Assembly: GCA_037447655.1 (NCBI GenBank)
Contig: JBBHKE010002555.1
Coordinates: 64,001-128,000, forward strand
DNA: 64,000 nt
DNA from: Zygnema cylindricum
Lineage: Eukaryota; Streptophyta; Zygnematophyceae; Zygnematales; Zygnemataceae
Direction of reading: 5' to 3'
Positions within the stretch are counted from its first letter, which is position 1. Every line of letters begins with the position of its first letter. Below are positions 50,216-63,242 of the stretch, piece by piece. The notes under the pieces were generated by a model. The model was not told the DNA's origin, ran no database searches, and saw nothing but the letters and a program-made list of their open reading frames with translations. Position numbers and translations under genes: made by a program.

Positions 50216-50537
50216 TCCATTTCTAAATCATCAATGTTTCAAATTTCCAAAGCCACTCTATTCAAAATGTGAAAATTCTGCAAGTCCATTTCCACATCGA
50301 AAAGGGGGATAAATAGGTTCCTTGCGGCAATCAATAATCCTTTTGATTACGTATTATCTTTTGTTCTAGGTTTGTTAAGCGTTTAATTTCAGTGTCAATT
50401 TTGTCAATTTGTTGTTTCGTCCATTGCGTGTTGTTCGCATTATTAATTGTGTGGTACTTGGTATAACAGTAATAAGGGATCCAAATTGTTTGTAAATGGG
50501 TATTTAAGGGTTACGAATATAAAGTTATAAATTTGTA

Positions 50538-50815
50538 GTGTCGTGTACCGGTAAAACACTTATCGCGATAACACCGTTACCGATAGTTATCAGTTATCGA
50601 ACAGTCAGAGGTCCCGATATATCGGTCTGGGACGGCGATAACTTTTTAAAAATATATTACTTTTTAAAAATATAGTATGCATACAATAGTACTATATAAC
50701 ATACTATATTATATAATTTTCATTATATAGGGTGGAATGCCACGTATAAGAATCTGTTCCGCGTATCTATTTAACTGAAAATCTTTACGGACAGCGCTGC
50801 ACATAAACGTAGACA
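50538..50815 (+). mobile_element. Nested relative of 7373-7641
   Basis: Begins TAGTGTCGTGTACCGGTAAAAC, a variant of the outer terminus, and continues with the reverse complement of the 7373-7641 fragment ('ggaatgccacgtataagaatctgttcc'). It is a second element end nested in the larger one. Confidence 0.6.
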
Positions 50816-51313
50816 AATATAAGTTAATACTTTATTGTTATAAAACTATAATATCTAAACGAAAAAAATAATTTACATTGTAAAATTTCTGAATCAAACT
50901 TTTTCCAGAAAAAGAGGAACAGACTGAAAGAAGCAGACGAACACACCTGTCCATTTCCAGACGCCATATTTTGAAAATTTTGGCAGCATGAATTTTGAAA
51001 AGCCCCTTAAATTAGAAATAATGATGGAAAATTCGCGATTTTTTACCGGAATCGAGAATAAGGGGGTCCGCTGCGCGTCCGGGGAATACGACGTACAGTT
51101 GTGTGTATATGCCGTACATTTATCTGTACGGTCCATACAATTATCGCCGATAGTTATCGTTATCGGCATTATCGCCGATAAGTACCCGATATTATCGGCT
51201 ACTTATCGGCGATAAGATTGATGTCGATATATCGTACCAATGTATCGATTATCGGGAACCCGAAAAAAGGTCCATATTGGTTATCATTAAATCCTTACCG
51301 ATACACAACACTA

Positions 51314-52221
51314 TAAATTAGGTAGACGTCTGCGAAAGAATCACACTATTTGGAGTTGTATTTTAAAAGTTATAGCGATATGTCTATTTATGCGAGAGCG
51401 CGAGGTCAAAATAACAAATGAGTGTTCGTTGTAGCGGATAAATGGTCAAATTAGTATCGGAATATCCGGCGTACGTTTGACAAAGTAGTAATAGTCGTTT
51501 GGTTCCCATGATGTTTTGTTTCGTACAATTTTTAGTACGAAACGTCATAAGTCATATTTTGTAGGTTACGTAGGTAGTTTCGCGTGTGAAATTTGTGACG
51601 CGTGAACGTGTGAAGTCGTGCTTCAATTTGGGCGCAATTTTGCACTTAACTGTTACGTAGTGAAAGGTAGCGTTTGATTGGTTAGAAATGCTATGTAGTT
51701 GATCAAAGATTTCACACGTTTTTGCATTGGTCAGTCTCAGTCTTAGCTGATCAATGAATGACCCAGGTGAAACCTATTCAACGAAGCGTTGACTCTCGCA
51801 TGGCTGGTCCAAGGCGATGATGGATAAATAGTGAAGTCTAAATGAAGAGTATGCCTCTTTTCCTTTGGGAATTTTGGCGGAAATTTTGACTTATATTGGT
51901 CGTGAGAGAATAAACCCAAAATGGAGTAACTGCATTTTTGCATAAGAAATCTCTTAATAACTATTTAGTATTTTAGTAGTTAAAGAGTGGGAAATACTTA
52001 AGAGAGGAGAGAAAAGGAAATTAATTTTAAAAGAAGGGTTGAGCCAAGAGGGAAAGAGACCAACCTATATGTTATGCGGACAAAAAATCTAATTCTAGTT
52101 AAAAGTTTATCCTTAATGTGAGTGATTTCAATATGAATGTGTATTTTTCTAATGTGTGGAATAAGTGGTTGAAATTGGATGTAGTAATGGGATTTTCTAA
52201 GGGTTAGGGAATCTTGTTACA
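51314..52221 (+). repeat. Probable 5' LTR of second Gypsy relic
   Basis: Ends ...CTTGTTACA two bases before a primer site, as an LTR should. 'agagaataaaccc' near 51905 resembles an R-region signal. The 5' boundary is unknown and no 3' partner was recognised. Confidence 0.4.
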
Positions 52222-52223
52222 TA

Positions 52224-52235
52224 TGGTATCACAGC
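52224..52235 (+). other. tRNA-iMet 3'-end primer-binding site
   Basis: TGGTATCACAGC differs by one base from TGGTATCAGAGC, the standard primer site complementary to the 3' end of plant initiator tRNA-Met. Followed by 'tttgg' as is usual in plant LTR elements. Confidence 0.75.
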
Positions 52236-55200
52236 TTTGGTTAGAAGTTAGGGAGAAGTTTGCTCATCCGAAAATTGACTTCCGTGACCAGTAAGGGTGC
52301 TCTAACCCTAGTAGGTGGAACCACAATGTGAAATGGAAGAGGATTAGAGAGAAATAAAGTGACCACACAGCCAGCGGCCGGTGGTTAGATGTGGGGCGTG
52401 CTTAAGTCCTAAAGACTCAGGCGGGGTAGGCGGGGTAGGCAGTGTAGCCACTGCTTAATCTCACTCCAATTACCTAAAAGCCAAACAAACATGCCTTCTG
52501 CTAACGATGATCCATTTGTAGCGCGAGGGTTTGGAGCCATGAAGGGTGAGGATGTGAGGATTAAAAAGTAAGAGATCCTGATGAGTGGGAAATGGGTAAT
52601 TTGCTAATAGTGGAGAAGGAAAGTGGAGGACTTTACTTCTTCAAAGATCAAATGAGTCCAGAAATGACTCAAAAATTTTCAAACCCTAAATTGTTACCTT
52701 TGATTGCTTTCAATTTTGTTGTTACAAAATTTGAGGTTGAATCTTACCATTGAAAGGTTTCAATTTTACTGTTACAAAATTTGTGGGGAAATTTTTTTCT
52801 TTCTATGTGAATGTTTGGAAAACTGAAAATTTATATGAGAACTAACTTACTTTTGTTGTCTTATTGATTTCTCATATTTTGATATTATTCAAAGGATTTG
52901 CTAAGGAGAAGAAGTCTTGGTTTGGAGCAATTTGAGGACTGCAAATCCGCATCAAATTTCTTTGGGATAATAATATTCTATCTTTCCATTTGTTTGTTTT
53001 TATTTGCGAAAATGACAAATTTTGCATGGAAACGTGAAATGGAGAATGCTTTGAATGTGTTGAAGAAGCGTATTGTTATGAATGAAACAATTTTTGAATT
53101 GAAAAGTGAATTGAAGGATGTTAAGGAAAATAGGAATGTTTCAAATCACAAATGGGATGAGGTAATTAATCTAATTCACACCAGAATTGATGTTAATGAC
53201 CAAAGGGGTGAGAAAATAAAAAGAATGCCAATTTTAGAGAGGATGATCATGATAGTCCTAAGAAGATAAGATATCTGAAATTTTTTATTAGTGAAGCACC
53301 ATCTTTTAATAAAAGATAGATGAGTTCCATCTATGGATTTTTTCATATGAAGTATAATTTGGAATCTATAAATTGTGATCGTGATGATTAGACTTCTTTC
53401 GCGGTTATTTGTCTGAAGGGTGATGCTTAGATTTGGTTTTACACCTAGAGAAGGTCTAATTTAATTCCTCATAATGTTGCTTGGGAAACTTTTAAAACCA
53501 CGATCAAATCGCGTTTCTTCCCCGTCACTTATAAATCCAGAATGGAAGAAAAGTGGTTGAATTCTAAGCAGACACGATTTGTGAAGAATTATATCGTGGA
53601 ATATGACTCATCTAGTATTCATGTCATCGGTTTGATTGATAAAATGGTTAAGTTGCATTTCTTAAATTATCTGAATCCCATATTAAAATCATAACTAAAA
53701 CATCATAAATTTAATATTTCAAAAAGTTACAGAATAAGGCATTCGAACTAGAGGATCAGTCGGGGTATAATCAAAACTGAATTACTCTGGAGTAATTTCA
53801 ATGAAGTATCAAAATGGGGTGATGAGGAATTTGTAGAAGACGCTATGAATGCGGGTCTTGTGAATAGGCAAAATATCTTCAAGGGAAATCAAATGTGCAG
53901 ATAGAGTGTTAATACAGGAAACAAATTTCACAATAGAGGGGGATATATTAAAAGTTCTAAACCAAGCATTAGTGCTCAAGAACCTAATCTTACCATACCC
54001 ACATGCATTAACTGTCAAAAAAAAGAACATAGGGCATTTGAGTGTGCACAATTGAAGAAGATAAATTGTTATAACTGTAGAGAGGAGGGACATTTCAATA
54101 GAGAGTGCACAAAATCCAAAAAAAAAAGTTTATTTTTTAAATGCGAAGGTCCAGATCAGTACGCTAAGGACTGAACAAATAAATGTTCTCTCGAAACAGT
54201 CCATGTTAATGTATGGATAAAGGTTCTCTCAAAAGAGTTGATGTCAATAAAGGTCTCCAAGAGGGTATTGAATTATACCTAACTAAGCAGGAAGCCTAAG
54301 AGGTGGGAAACAGAAAAAACTAGCTGAAATTCCTCAGCTTAGTCAACCGGATCCATGGATTAGTGAGTTAACTTTGGAGGGCAAGCTTTTGAATGGAAAG
54401 GCTACGATAGCTAAATTTGTTATGATGCAAACTACACTTCATAGTTTGAACAATCCTTCTGATGAAACTCTTAACAACAGACCTAAGTTAGGATAGTTAA
54501 ATAACGAAGACACCTGATAGAGTTTGATCAGATTATAGTCTTTAGTGGAAGGGAAACCATTAAGAGTTATGATAGATTTAGATACTACCCATAGACTTAT
54601 TTCACATAAGTTTGTAGAGTAAAATAAAATTCCTTCTGTCATATGACAAAAACCTTTACATATTCAAGTGGGAAATGGTAATAAGTCCACATTAAATTTA
54701 CAAACTGACACAATAGATGTTAATATCGAGGGTCATAAAATGAAAGTTGCGTGTGAAATAATGAATTTGGGAAATGAGGAGCTAATACTGTGAAAGCCTT
54801 GGTTAACTCAACATAATCCTCAAAATAATTGGGAAAATAACACATTGAAAGTAAAGTCTGAAAATGGTTGGAAGGTTTTGCAAGCATTACCTTCAAAGAA
54901 ATTGCACAGCAAAAATATATAAAATATAACCAAATTGGGAGTGGAAGGTAAAATTTCAGCTAAACAATTTAAAAAACACTTAAAAGATTAAACAAATCAT
55001 GCTTTCTTGCTATTCGTAACTAGGCAGTTAAAGATGAGGGAGGGGGAAGAAAACACAAACATAGATGTCATTCCTAAATCAGACAGCATTAAAATTCTTG
55101 AAGCACTAAAATCTGATTATCTAACGGACATTAATACAACTGATACTGATGTTAAAGAATTGATTTTTGAATTTTGAGATGTTATCCCAAGTGGTTTACC

Positions 55201-56090
55201 CTCAAGAAAGCCACCTTCCACAGATGTGGAGCATGTTATTAACTTGGAACCTTAATGTAATTCTCATAACATAGGAATTTATAGGCACAATTTTTTTGAG
55301 CAGGAGAAGTTAAAGAAACAAATAAAGAAGCTTCTAGAGAAATGACATATTCAGCCTAGCAAATCACCATACGAAACACTAGTTCTCTTCGTCAAAAAGA
55401 AAGACGAAACGTTAAGAATGTGTGTCGACTATTCTAGTCTTAACAGGATTATGGTGAAGGATAAGTTTCCATTACCACTAATTTTTTTTATTTGATAGAT
55501 TGTTTAACAGGTACTAAAGTATTTTCGCTGATTGATATACGTAGTGGCTTCAATCAAGTGCCAATTAGGACAATTAAGCCTTAATGTGGGGAGTTTAAAG
55601 TCTTAATCACCACATATGCATTTGATAAAGGTCTACGTGCAGTCAAAAGTCACAAAGTTGGCAAACATTTTCATCCTATTGCATTTGAGTCTAGGAAATT
55701 CAATGATGCTGAAATTAATTATCCAGCTCGTGAAAAAGAGTTATTTGCAATTGCTTATGCATTGGTGAAATGACGTCGTTATTTGCATAATAAAGAATTC
55801 ACGGTTAATTGTGATAATAAAGCACTTTCTTATCTACAAAGATTAAGTGATGCATAAATGATGACAGGCAGACAAGTTAAATGGATGCAGAAATTAGCAT
55901 ATTTCAAATTTAACGTAATAAAGCACTTTCTTATCGACAAAGATTAAGTGATGCACAGATGATGACAGGCAGACAAGTTAAATGGATGTAAAAATTAGCA
56001 TATTTCAAATTTAACGTCAAACATATTTATGCTAAGACAAATGAAGTAGCATATCATTTAAGTAGATGTTTCAAAAAAAGTGTTGTTATG
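52236..56090 (+). pseudogene. Second Ty3/Gypsy relic, gag-pol
   Basis: Heavily decayed, plus strand. Gag (IRYLKFFIS, WKTFKTTIKSRFFP-like, KWLNSKQTRFVKNYI) is at about 53265-53690. Two zinc knuckles, CINCQKKEHRAFEC and CYNCREEGHFNREC, lie at 54010-54110. Protease trace VMIDLDTTHRLIS is near 54568. RT fragments [20 protein letters not shown] (about 55385-55440) and VFSLIDIRSGFNQVPI follow, then a large RT deletion. RNase H FHPIAFESRKFNDAEINYPA, EKELFAIAYALVK and GRQVKWMQKLAYFKFNV (to about 55915) ends the region. No integrase found. Confidence 0.85.
55816..56017 (+). repeat. 101-bp tandem duplication in RNase H
   Basis: 'aataaagcactttcttat.tacaaagattaagtgatgca...tttaacgt' occurs twice in tandem (55816-55916, 55917-56017) with about five differences. 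A post-insertional duplication in the dead Gypsy copy. Confidence 0.9.
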
Positions 56091-58585
56091 TTGCAACGTA
56101 TCGGGTGTGTGCTAACATAATAACAGTTGTATGCACACATGATATCCGTTGTATGCACGCAGGTATTTGGCAGGCGATCAATACTTTGGCATGCGCGCTT
56201 TGATTCATATTAGCGATTTACTTATTTTTGACATGTACACTATTCCCTTACACCTTCTTTTAAGAAAATACTTATTTTGTGCAATTTTTGGTTTATTTTG
56301 TAGGCACGCGATTTGAAAAGCGTACAGGCGATTTCATTTATACCTTTGGTTTCACATGTACCTCCGGTTTCACTTGTACCTTCGATTTTGTTGGTACTTT
56401 TTCACCTCAAGTGGACTTGTGCGACAGACTAACTAGCTGTACGATGAACGTTTTGTTGGCGCTCCCTCATTGGTGCGCATTTAAGTCATGAACCCATGTA
56501 TGTTCACGCATACATGTAGATAGGAAGGGTTTTCACCCTTGAACGTGGGATTTTGTTACGCGTACGCCAGACGAAGTTGGACGCCTATTGGCCAACATCT
56601 TAAGTATTTTTGTTCATGTAAAGGAGGCTAGACTTAGGCTAGTTTCACTTAAGGATAGCGTAACTCCTACTTAGGCTAATTTTGGACTTTGAAAAATTTA
56701 GTGTTTGGACAAGAATTACCTTGGCAATGGAGTTTCTCGCTTGCTCTCTCTCACCTATTGCCCACGTGTCTTTCTTCACCTTGTTGGCTAGTTTTAGAGG
56801 CTGGCAAAATATATATATATTAACTTTTGTTTGTCAGCCTATGTTTTTAATCCACAAGGCCTATGCCAATTCCTGAAGGTTTCCCTTCAACTTGTGTAAT
56901 CTTTAGGAGTGGTGGAATAGAGACCTTGGTGAAGGCATCCGAGACTGAGCTGCGCCTGCCTGGGGAACCGGACGGTTTGCTTTATCATGTTTGTCTTGCT
57001 TTGGTTGATGTGAAGAGTGTTGTGATTTGAAGCTTTACTACTCAGTAAATAGATCAATGAATGAGGGATTGGTACTTATATTTTTTTTGAGTTATTTCTA
57101 TATAAACACTTTAGTACAGATCTCTAATAGTAAGGCGGTTACTCAGGTATAAAAGAGTGTAATGTACTTCTTCGAGACATGCGGCGTTTGCAGGTGCGCA
57201 TCAAATGTATCCGGAGGAGAATGATCCAATACGGAATCCGAAGTTAACTAATTCAGTAACACACGAAAAATCGAACAGATTCAGGAATGAACGTTGGATA
57301 GGAATGGATTCGACGAACGCAATTCAAAATGGGACCACATTGGAACAATATTACTAGACGCGTGTCGTCCATCACGAAGAAATATCTTATATCTTACGGC
57401 GATTCGTAAATTCCGGAATACTCTTGCACGGACGCTAATTTAATCGTTTGATCCCGCGTACATTGACGGCGGAGGAAATCTGACGGGACCACATCAACGG
57501 CGGAGGAAATTTGACAGGACCACAGTTGACTAAGCAAGTCACGTCGCTTTGCGCAACCGACTTGCTACCAGGAGATTTCAAATTTGCGCGTACAGTTGGA
57601 CGGAATCACCAATTGCTGAATAAGCAAGTGGCACAATTTATGTACGCACCCTATTTGTAAATATCTGAAACAAATTTAATTTGTATGTAGTGAATTAATT
57701 TTAGTGTTACAATATTGAATTAGGATAAAAGTTATAATTAGGGTTTTGTTGTACTTTCAATATAGTAGACGTATTGTTGACATACAGCAGGTCTTTGTAC
57801 AGTTTTAGTTACACGTAGCTCTTTGATTAGTGTAGGGCTCGGTAGATAACTATGTGAGTAAATTAGATTCTTATGATCAAATCAAACCGCCAAACTATTT
57901 TTCTGCAACTTTGACATGTTGGTGTGATCACCTGATTGATGTTTTGATGTGAAATTTTGTAGGTATCTATGATATGCAATATCTGTTTATGTAGCTCACC
58001 CCTTCTGTGAATTCTGCGCATTCTATGGGAAGTCTACCTGTCTAGTTTTATTAGCAACCATTTGGGAAACTCTGGAGCCTATATCTTTTAGATCCCTTGG
58101 TGGTTTTGGTTCTAATTTTGGGAGGATACAGTGTCTAGAATATAATGCATACTTATGCAGTTTGAACTGTTTTTATTTATCGTGGAGTAATCTGTGCTGT
58201 CTGAAACATAGCTTTTTTTGAGGTAGTCTGTGGGTGTTTCCGTGAGTATCCATGGCTGATATAGGCTATGGACAACAAAAAGTGTCTTTTTGGTCAAATA
58301 TAAATTTCTGTTGTTTTTCTATGTGAATTATTTCTTTGCTTTGCTGCCTATTATAGATAACTCTTGTAAAGAATACGTAGAAAACAAGAGAGCCTAGTTG
58401 GTACCTCGCGGCTTAGTATTTTTGTCCAAAAGAAATTTTAAAAAATTAACTAAAAATATAAATTTTGTTTTATAAAAAGAAAAAAAAAACATTTTGTTTC
58501 TTATTATATTCAATTTCTCTCTTTTCATTCTAGTTTTATATCTTGCTGTCACCCTGTTTCCTTGCTGCAAAACTAAATCCATATT
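56091..58585. other. No gene recognised
   Basis: Short ORFs only (56279-56491, 56682-56876) without motifs. It includes a 31-bp tandem pair 'acggcggaggaaat.tgac.ggaccac' at 57466-57527 and a 'ggtataaaagag' TATA-like string near 57150. Probably old transposon 3' sequence. Confidence 0.4.
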
Positions 58586-58589
58586 TTGT

Positions 58590-59425
58590 GATTGATCTAG
58601 GGTTAACAATCAGATTTAGGGTTAATCTGCAGGTTAGGGTTTTTTTTGCAGATTTAGGGTTTTAGATTTAGGGTCTTATTCTTGAGATCTTGCCCTTCTA
58701 GTTTTTTGCGTTAGGTTTCTTGACTGCAAATCCAGTGTCCTAGCAGATTTGAGATTTAGCTTTATATTCTTTGTAACTAATGTTGCTTGTTTCCCATTTC
58801 TTTCTTTGGATTTTACGTGCGTATCTATCCGCCATCTTTTTCTCTTTTGTGTTTTTTCTTAAAAGGAATATAGACATTATTTTTATATATAAAAAAAAAT
58901 CCATCTTTCCATTTTCACTTTGTTGTCACCTATTTAAATTTTGTTTTATCTTTCCCCATGTCCAAATTCCATTTACCTTCCATTATAATTTCTTTCTTTT
59001 ATTTTTAAACGACAAAAAAAATAAAAAATCATATATATTGAAATAACTTAAAATCCCTTTCATTTACAATTTTTGTTGTTTTTTGTTTCAACTTCGGCCT
59101 GATTTACCTGTCAGTTTCAGTTTTACTTTTCAATTTGGGTTTTGGAAAAAAAAATTATAAGAAATTACATATCTAAAATTTATACATTTGAAAAAAAAAA
59201 TACTTTTGCTTGTTTTTTTCAATTATTTCTTTAGGTGTTTTCCTCCTACCTTATTTCTATTTTATTTCTTCGCTGCAGATATATGTCTTTATATTTTGTC
59301 AAATTAGGGTTTTTCTGCAGAAATTAGGGATTTTTGCAGAAATTAGGGTTTTTCAGCAGAAATAAGGGTTTTTCTGCCAGTTTTAGGGTTTCCGGCTGAA
59401 TTAGGGTGGCTGAAAACTTAAGGTT
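58590..59425 (+). repeat. Telobox-like TTTAGGG/TTAGGGTTT repeats
   Basis: Two clusters (58598-58675 and 59300-59445) of 'ttagggtttttctgcagaaa' units of about 20 bp, with TTTAGGG, TTAGGG and CTAGGG cores separated by 'ctgcag'. The first cluster includes 'cagatttagggttttagatttaggg'. Not a true telomere array (interspersed), but close to the plant telomere motif. Between them is T-rich spacer without genes. Confidence 0.7.
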
Positions 59426-59801
59426 CGCCGGAAACCTAGGGTTTGGGTAGCCCTTTCCCCGAATCCTAACTGATTTCAAAATTGATTTTCCTTTTCTATT
59501 TTTTATTCCCCTATTTTTCTTTTCCGTTCCCCTAATGTTTGGACATTCGGAGGCGCGGGCCCGTGCGGTGCGGAGGACATTAGGAGGAAACTCTTTTGGA
59601 GGATATTTTTTGAGTGGATTGTGGAGCGGGTTGCATTCTTACTAGCTCTGCAAAACCCGTCTTGATTCAAACAAGTGCGGTTCACCTTTAGTGCTCAATA
59701 GAGTATTAAAGGTGTTTGTAAGTATCCCTATGCCTTGCGGGTGCAAGAGCCTTTCGTAATAGTTAGGGCACTCATTTAAGGGATCGGTGTGGATTGTGCC
59801 C
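59426..59801. other. No gene recognised
   Basis: GC-richer piece with 'gcgcgggcccgtgcggtgcgg' (about 59552-59572). The family A relic begins abruptly at 59802. Confidence 0.35.
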
Positions 59802-62009
59802 TAAACTGCAATCCTATCCTTTTATCAGTTAGTATACTTCTGGACATATCTCTTAAAGTTTTATTTACTCTTTTTCCTACTCCATTTTAATTTGAATAAT
59901 AACGAACCGTTTTCTTATAATAGATTCCTTCTTCTTTGAGAAATTTTTCAAATTCCCTTGAGGTGTATTCTTTCCCATTATCACTTTTTATCTCTTTTAT
60001 TGAGGTTTGATATAATTTTTCACTCCATATTTTGTATTCGTTGAAACATCTTAGTACCTGTGACTTATGTCTAAGAAATTATACCTTAGTGTATCTAGAC
60101 CAATGAAATTATACCTTAGTGTATCTAGACCAATCATCTGTAAAGGTTAGCATCCATTTTTCCCCCCATGTGAAGCATACCTAGCTGGTCCCCAAACATC
60201 AGTGTGAACTAGATCTAATATTTTTTCTCTTCTAAATGTGGATGCCTTTGGGAATGGGAGTTTATGAATCTTCCCTTGGGCACATCCACTACAATCATAT
60301 GAGATCTCATCATCTCCAAACTCAATTCCATCCACTATTACTTTTTTATCATTTTTTTTAATCTATCTAGATGCACATGACCCAACCTTTTTTGCGAAAG
60401 CATCAAATCATTTTCAGACGAGTAGAGAACACTCTTTTCATAGCAAAGTACAACTCTGAACATTCTTTGACTACCTTTTTCAGCTATGAAATAAACCTCA
60501 TTATCAAAGCTAACTTTGAAGATTCCTATCTTAGTTCCTGTTTCGAACTTTTTTTCATCTAGAACAGCTATAAAAACTAGATTTTTCCTAAGCAATGGAA
60601 TATAAAGAACAATTAAGAGTGTTACAATTGTAGCCGTTCCATCAACTAAAAGTTTTAAATCAACCGATCCAACAAGACTTGTGGTTTTTACTCTACCATC
60701 TCCGTACTCTATCTCAACTGTTGGAGTTTCCCTCTATTTAGTAAACCACCTCTTATCCTTGCACATATGCATTGAGGCTCCCGAGTCTATAATCCACCCA
60801 TTTTCATGTGGATCCCTCTTACCTCCAAAAGCACACTTCTGTCTCCTTGGAATGTTGAAATGCTTCTCAGTGGTTTTCCGATTAAAGACAAACTCCTCAA
60901 GCTCCTCTTCTGGTTTGGTTAATTTATCTTGTTCTTCGTCATGAACCTGATTCAAAAAATCCTTTTTCTTTCCTCCATCTCTTGAGGAACCTTGTCAATC
61001 TTTTAGCTAAAGATCTCCAAGTTTGACATAATTTGCCATATAATGTCTCGGTTTCTTGTAGAGGTGACATAGTCCACCCCGAGGAGCTCGTTTCCCTTGT
61101 TGATCAAATCTGCCACCTCCTTGTCCTCTTCCTCCAAAGTTTCCATAGGGATCCTTTCCCTTTTCCTCATCACGCTTCCGCTAATCAGATCTGCAGCCAA
61201 TGCTTGAACACTTAGACTTCCTCACCTAAGTTCTATGGTACTCTCTTTCACTTAAATCATCCCCACTATATCATCCCATTTCGAATTGCTATCACCTAGA
61301 TCCTACAACCGATTAATGATATTCACATACTTTTCAGGTAGTTTCGTTATCAATGTAGTTACTCTTTGTCTCTCAGACCATGAGTTACCTATGCTCTCTA
61401 TTTCTCCAAATAATGCTCCTACGTTATTACAATAATTATTCATACTTCCTCTCTTGTAAGTATAAGTTAAAATCTTATTTTCAGCCAGTTTGTTGCTACT
61501 GCAATGACCACCTGTTATATTTGTTTAGAAGAGATACCCAAATATGAGAGAAAGATCAAACATGCATAAAGGAAATGGCAATACCCTTCACTACACTTTT
61601 GAGTATTAAGTGCTTAGCAACCTTTTCCTTATAGTTTCAATTTTCATATTCTGATCGGTCAGTCTGACTCCTTGTCACCATTGTTGGTGGTGATGCTGCC
61701 GATATCGTCCTTGACAATGGAGTCCCACGAGAAGCAACTTCTCTTTTTTCTCCTTCCATTATTATTTCCTCTCGTTCCTCGTCATTGTTCGTGATAATGG
61801 TTGATGTTCGGGTAGCTGTTGTGACGGATGTGGTGATGGAGGTGCCAAAAAAACGTGTTTCTCCAAACCTATGTGAAGGTGGGCATCGAATTTGTCCGAA
61901 CACTATGCCCCATAGGTGTTTTTCAAAAAGTTCACCATCCATCATCATTTTCCAATAAAGAAAGTATTATCCATTAAATATGGGCACCCTAGAGGGTTGG
62001 CCCATAACC
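59802..62009 (-). pseudogene. Truncated Copia family A copy: gag, protease, part of integrase
   Basis: Minus-strand sister of element A, colinear with 13205-15372. Visible: gag MMMDGELFEKHLWG (about 61948), knuckle counterpart near 61040-61080 (damaged), protease IIDSGASMHMCKDK (about 60740-60800), integrase LSQKRLGHVHLDRLKK and CSGCAQGKIHKLPFPKA (about 60210-60300), HTDVWGPARYASHGGK. Several stops. RT, RNase H and the 3' LTR are missing beyond 59802. A 30-bp tandem duplication (gaaattataccttagtgtatctagaccaat, about 60076-60135) breaks the integrase. The primer site reads GGTTATGGGCCAACC (61995-62009). Confidence 0.9.
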
Positions 62010-62897
62010 TAAAATTATGTGGTTTCCATTGACCCACAGAATTAGCAGCCTATGTATAGCCTCTAGGATAATATTTGCCCCTTCTACTTTCCCTCTGAAT
62101 AAGTGCCGCCCGCGCACACAAATATTTTAACCACCTTCACCTCTATGAGGAAAAGACTCCCTTGAGTTAAACGCAAAAAAATCAATAAATTTGCTCCGCT
62201 GAGCTGTAAGTTATGGCTGGCCAAAGATGGCCTATAAATACAAAAGGTCACCTTAAGAGATTTGTTCAAACATGCTAAGTTCCTAAACTCCTATTCACAG
62301 CTGCCTACTTTTGTACCCTAGACCAATCAAAAGAGTGTATAGTATAAGAAGGTAGAGTGGCTGATTGTAATTATTGTACGGCTATTGTACAACATAGCCT
62401 TTAGTTAACACTTCTTAGCTTGGGAGCCATCGTTCCTCCTCCCAACTTTTCCGGAGTCTAGTGATGTGGCGCCACGTGGCACAGTGTGCTGCAATATATG
62501 AAAGCCACCAAAAGGTTACTCGGGTTTGGCAGTGGCGACGACATTTGTGAGATCATATATTTTACACTGTAAGATTTCGCGTGCGCGAGCGCCGTTGTCT
62601 ATATGTGTCGTTTTGTCAATTTTCTTTGTTTTAGTGAAAGGGACGTTGCGTAAATCTTTAATTAGATGTCAAACCACATACGTGTATCATTTTGTTGACG
62701 CGTTAATAGATAAGGCGTATGATTATATCGGATTATGCAGACTTAGGTTCAAATCCGGTCAAGGGGAACATTTTGGACATCTATCAGTCTATTCTACCTG
62801 TTTGTTTTTGACAATGGGGGCAACCATGATGACTCTCTCTCTGTCTTCTTTGTAGAGTTTAAATTAAGAAGTGAATATTAAATACTTCTTTTCAACA
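62010..62897 (-). repeat. 5' LTR of truncated family A copy
   Basis: 888 bp, from TAAAATTATGTGG (mutated TGAAATT) to ...TTTCAACA. G-box GCCACGTGGC (62471-62480), CGTACAA-like pair (62371-62392) and a tRNA-like module are all present, although overall it is clearly diverged from element A. Confidence 0.9.
62695..62765 (+). other. tRNA-like module within LTR (copy 3)
   Basis: GACGCGTTAATAGATAAGGCGT (A-box-like D-arm) followed by GGTTCAAATCCGG (B-box) about 40 bases later. The best preserved B-box of the set, in the same antisense position as in element A although the surrounding LTR has diverged. Confidence 0.5.
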
Positions 62898-63242
62898 TAT
62901 ACCTTAAGGTGTTTGGATAAAGCTCTTCTTGTTTTATAGATCTAGCCCTTCAGTCTTGCCCCATTCTGAGCACGGTAGTGGTTTTGGTACTTCGGCTTCG
63001 TGCTAGATCTGACCACCAAGTTTTGCAAGTGACTTATTGTGTTTTCTTGTCTTGTGTGGTTTTGTTTGGCATCTTGCGCACCTTAGATAGGTCGTGTTGA
63101 ACTCCAATAGTCATAGTGGAATGTATTCTCATTGTTTATGCCCACAGATTGGGATAACCTACGTTATCAATTATGATATACTCGCCGCGGGACAGTTTTC
63201 TGTCCACGGCTGTTAGATCTTCAATCGATTGGTCATCTTAAG
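62898..63242. other. No gene recognised
   Basis: Spacer between the family A LTR and the family B tail. No motif seen. Confidence 0.35.

Larger units (their letters stand above)
49342..51313. mobile_element. 2-kb element with about 320-bp terminal inverted repeats
   Basis: TAGTGTTGTGTATCGGTAAG at the left and its inverse at 51294-51313. Pairing continues to about 49665 and 50995 ('gcgcaacggacccccttc' against 'gggtccgctgcgcgtcc'). The arms are full of CGATAA/TTATCG palindromes. The ends recall hAT TIRs, but no clear 8-bp duplication is seen (TTTTAATTA against TATAAATTA). No transposase; the interior holds the repeats listed below. Confidence 0.75.
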
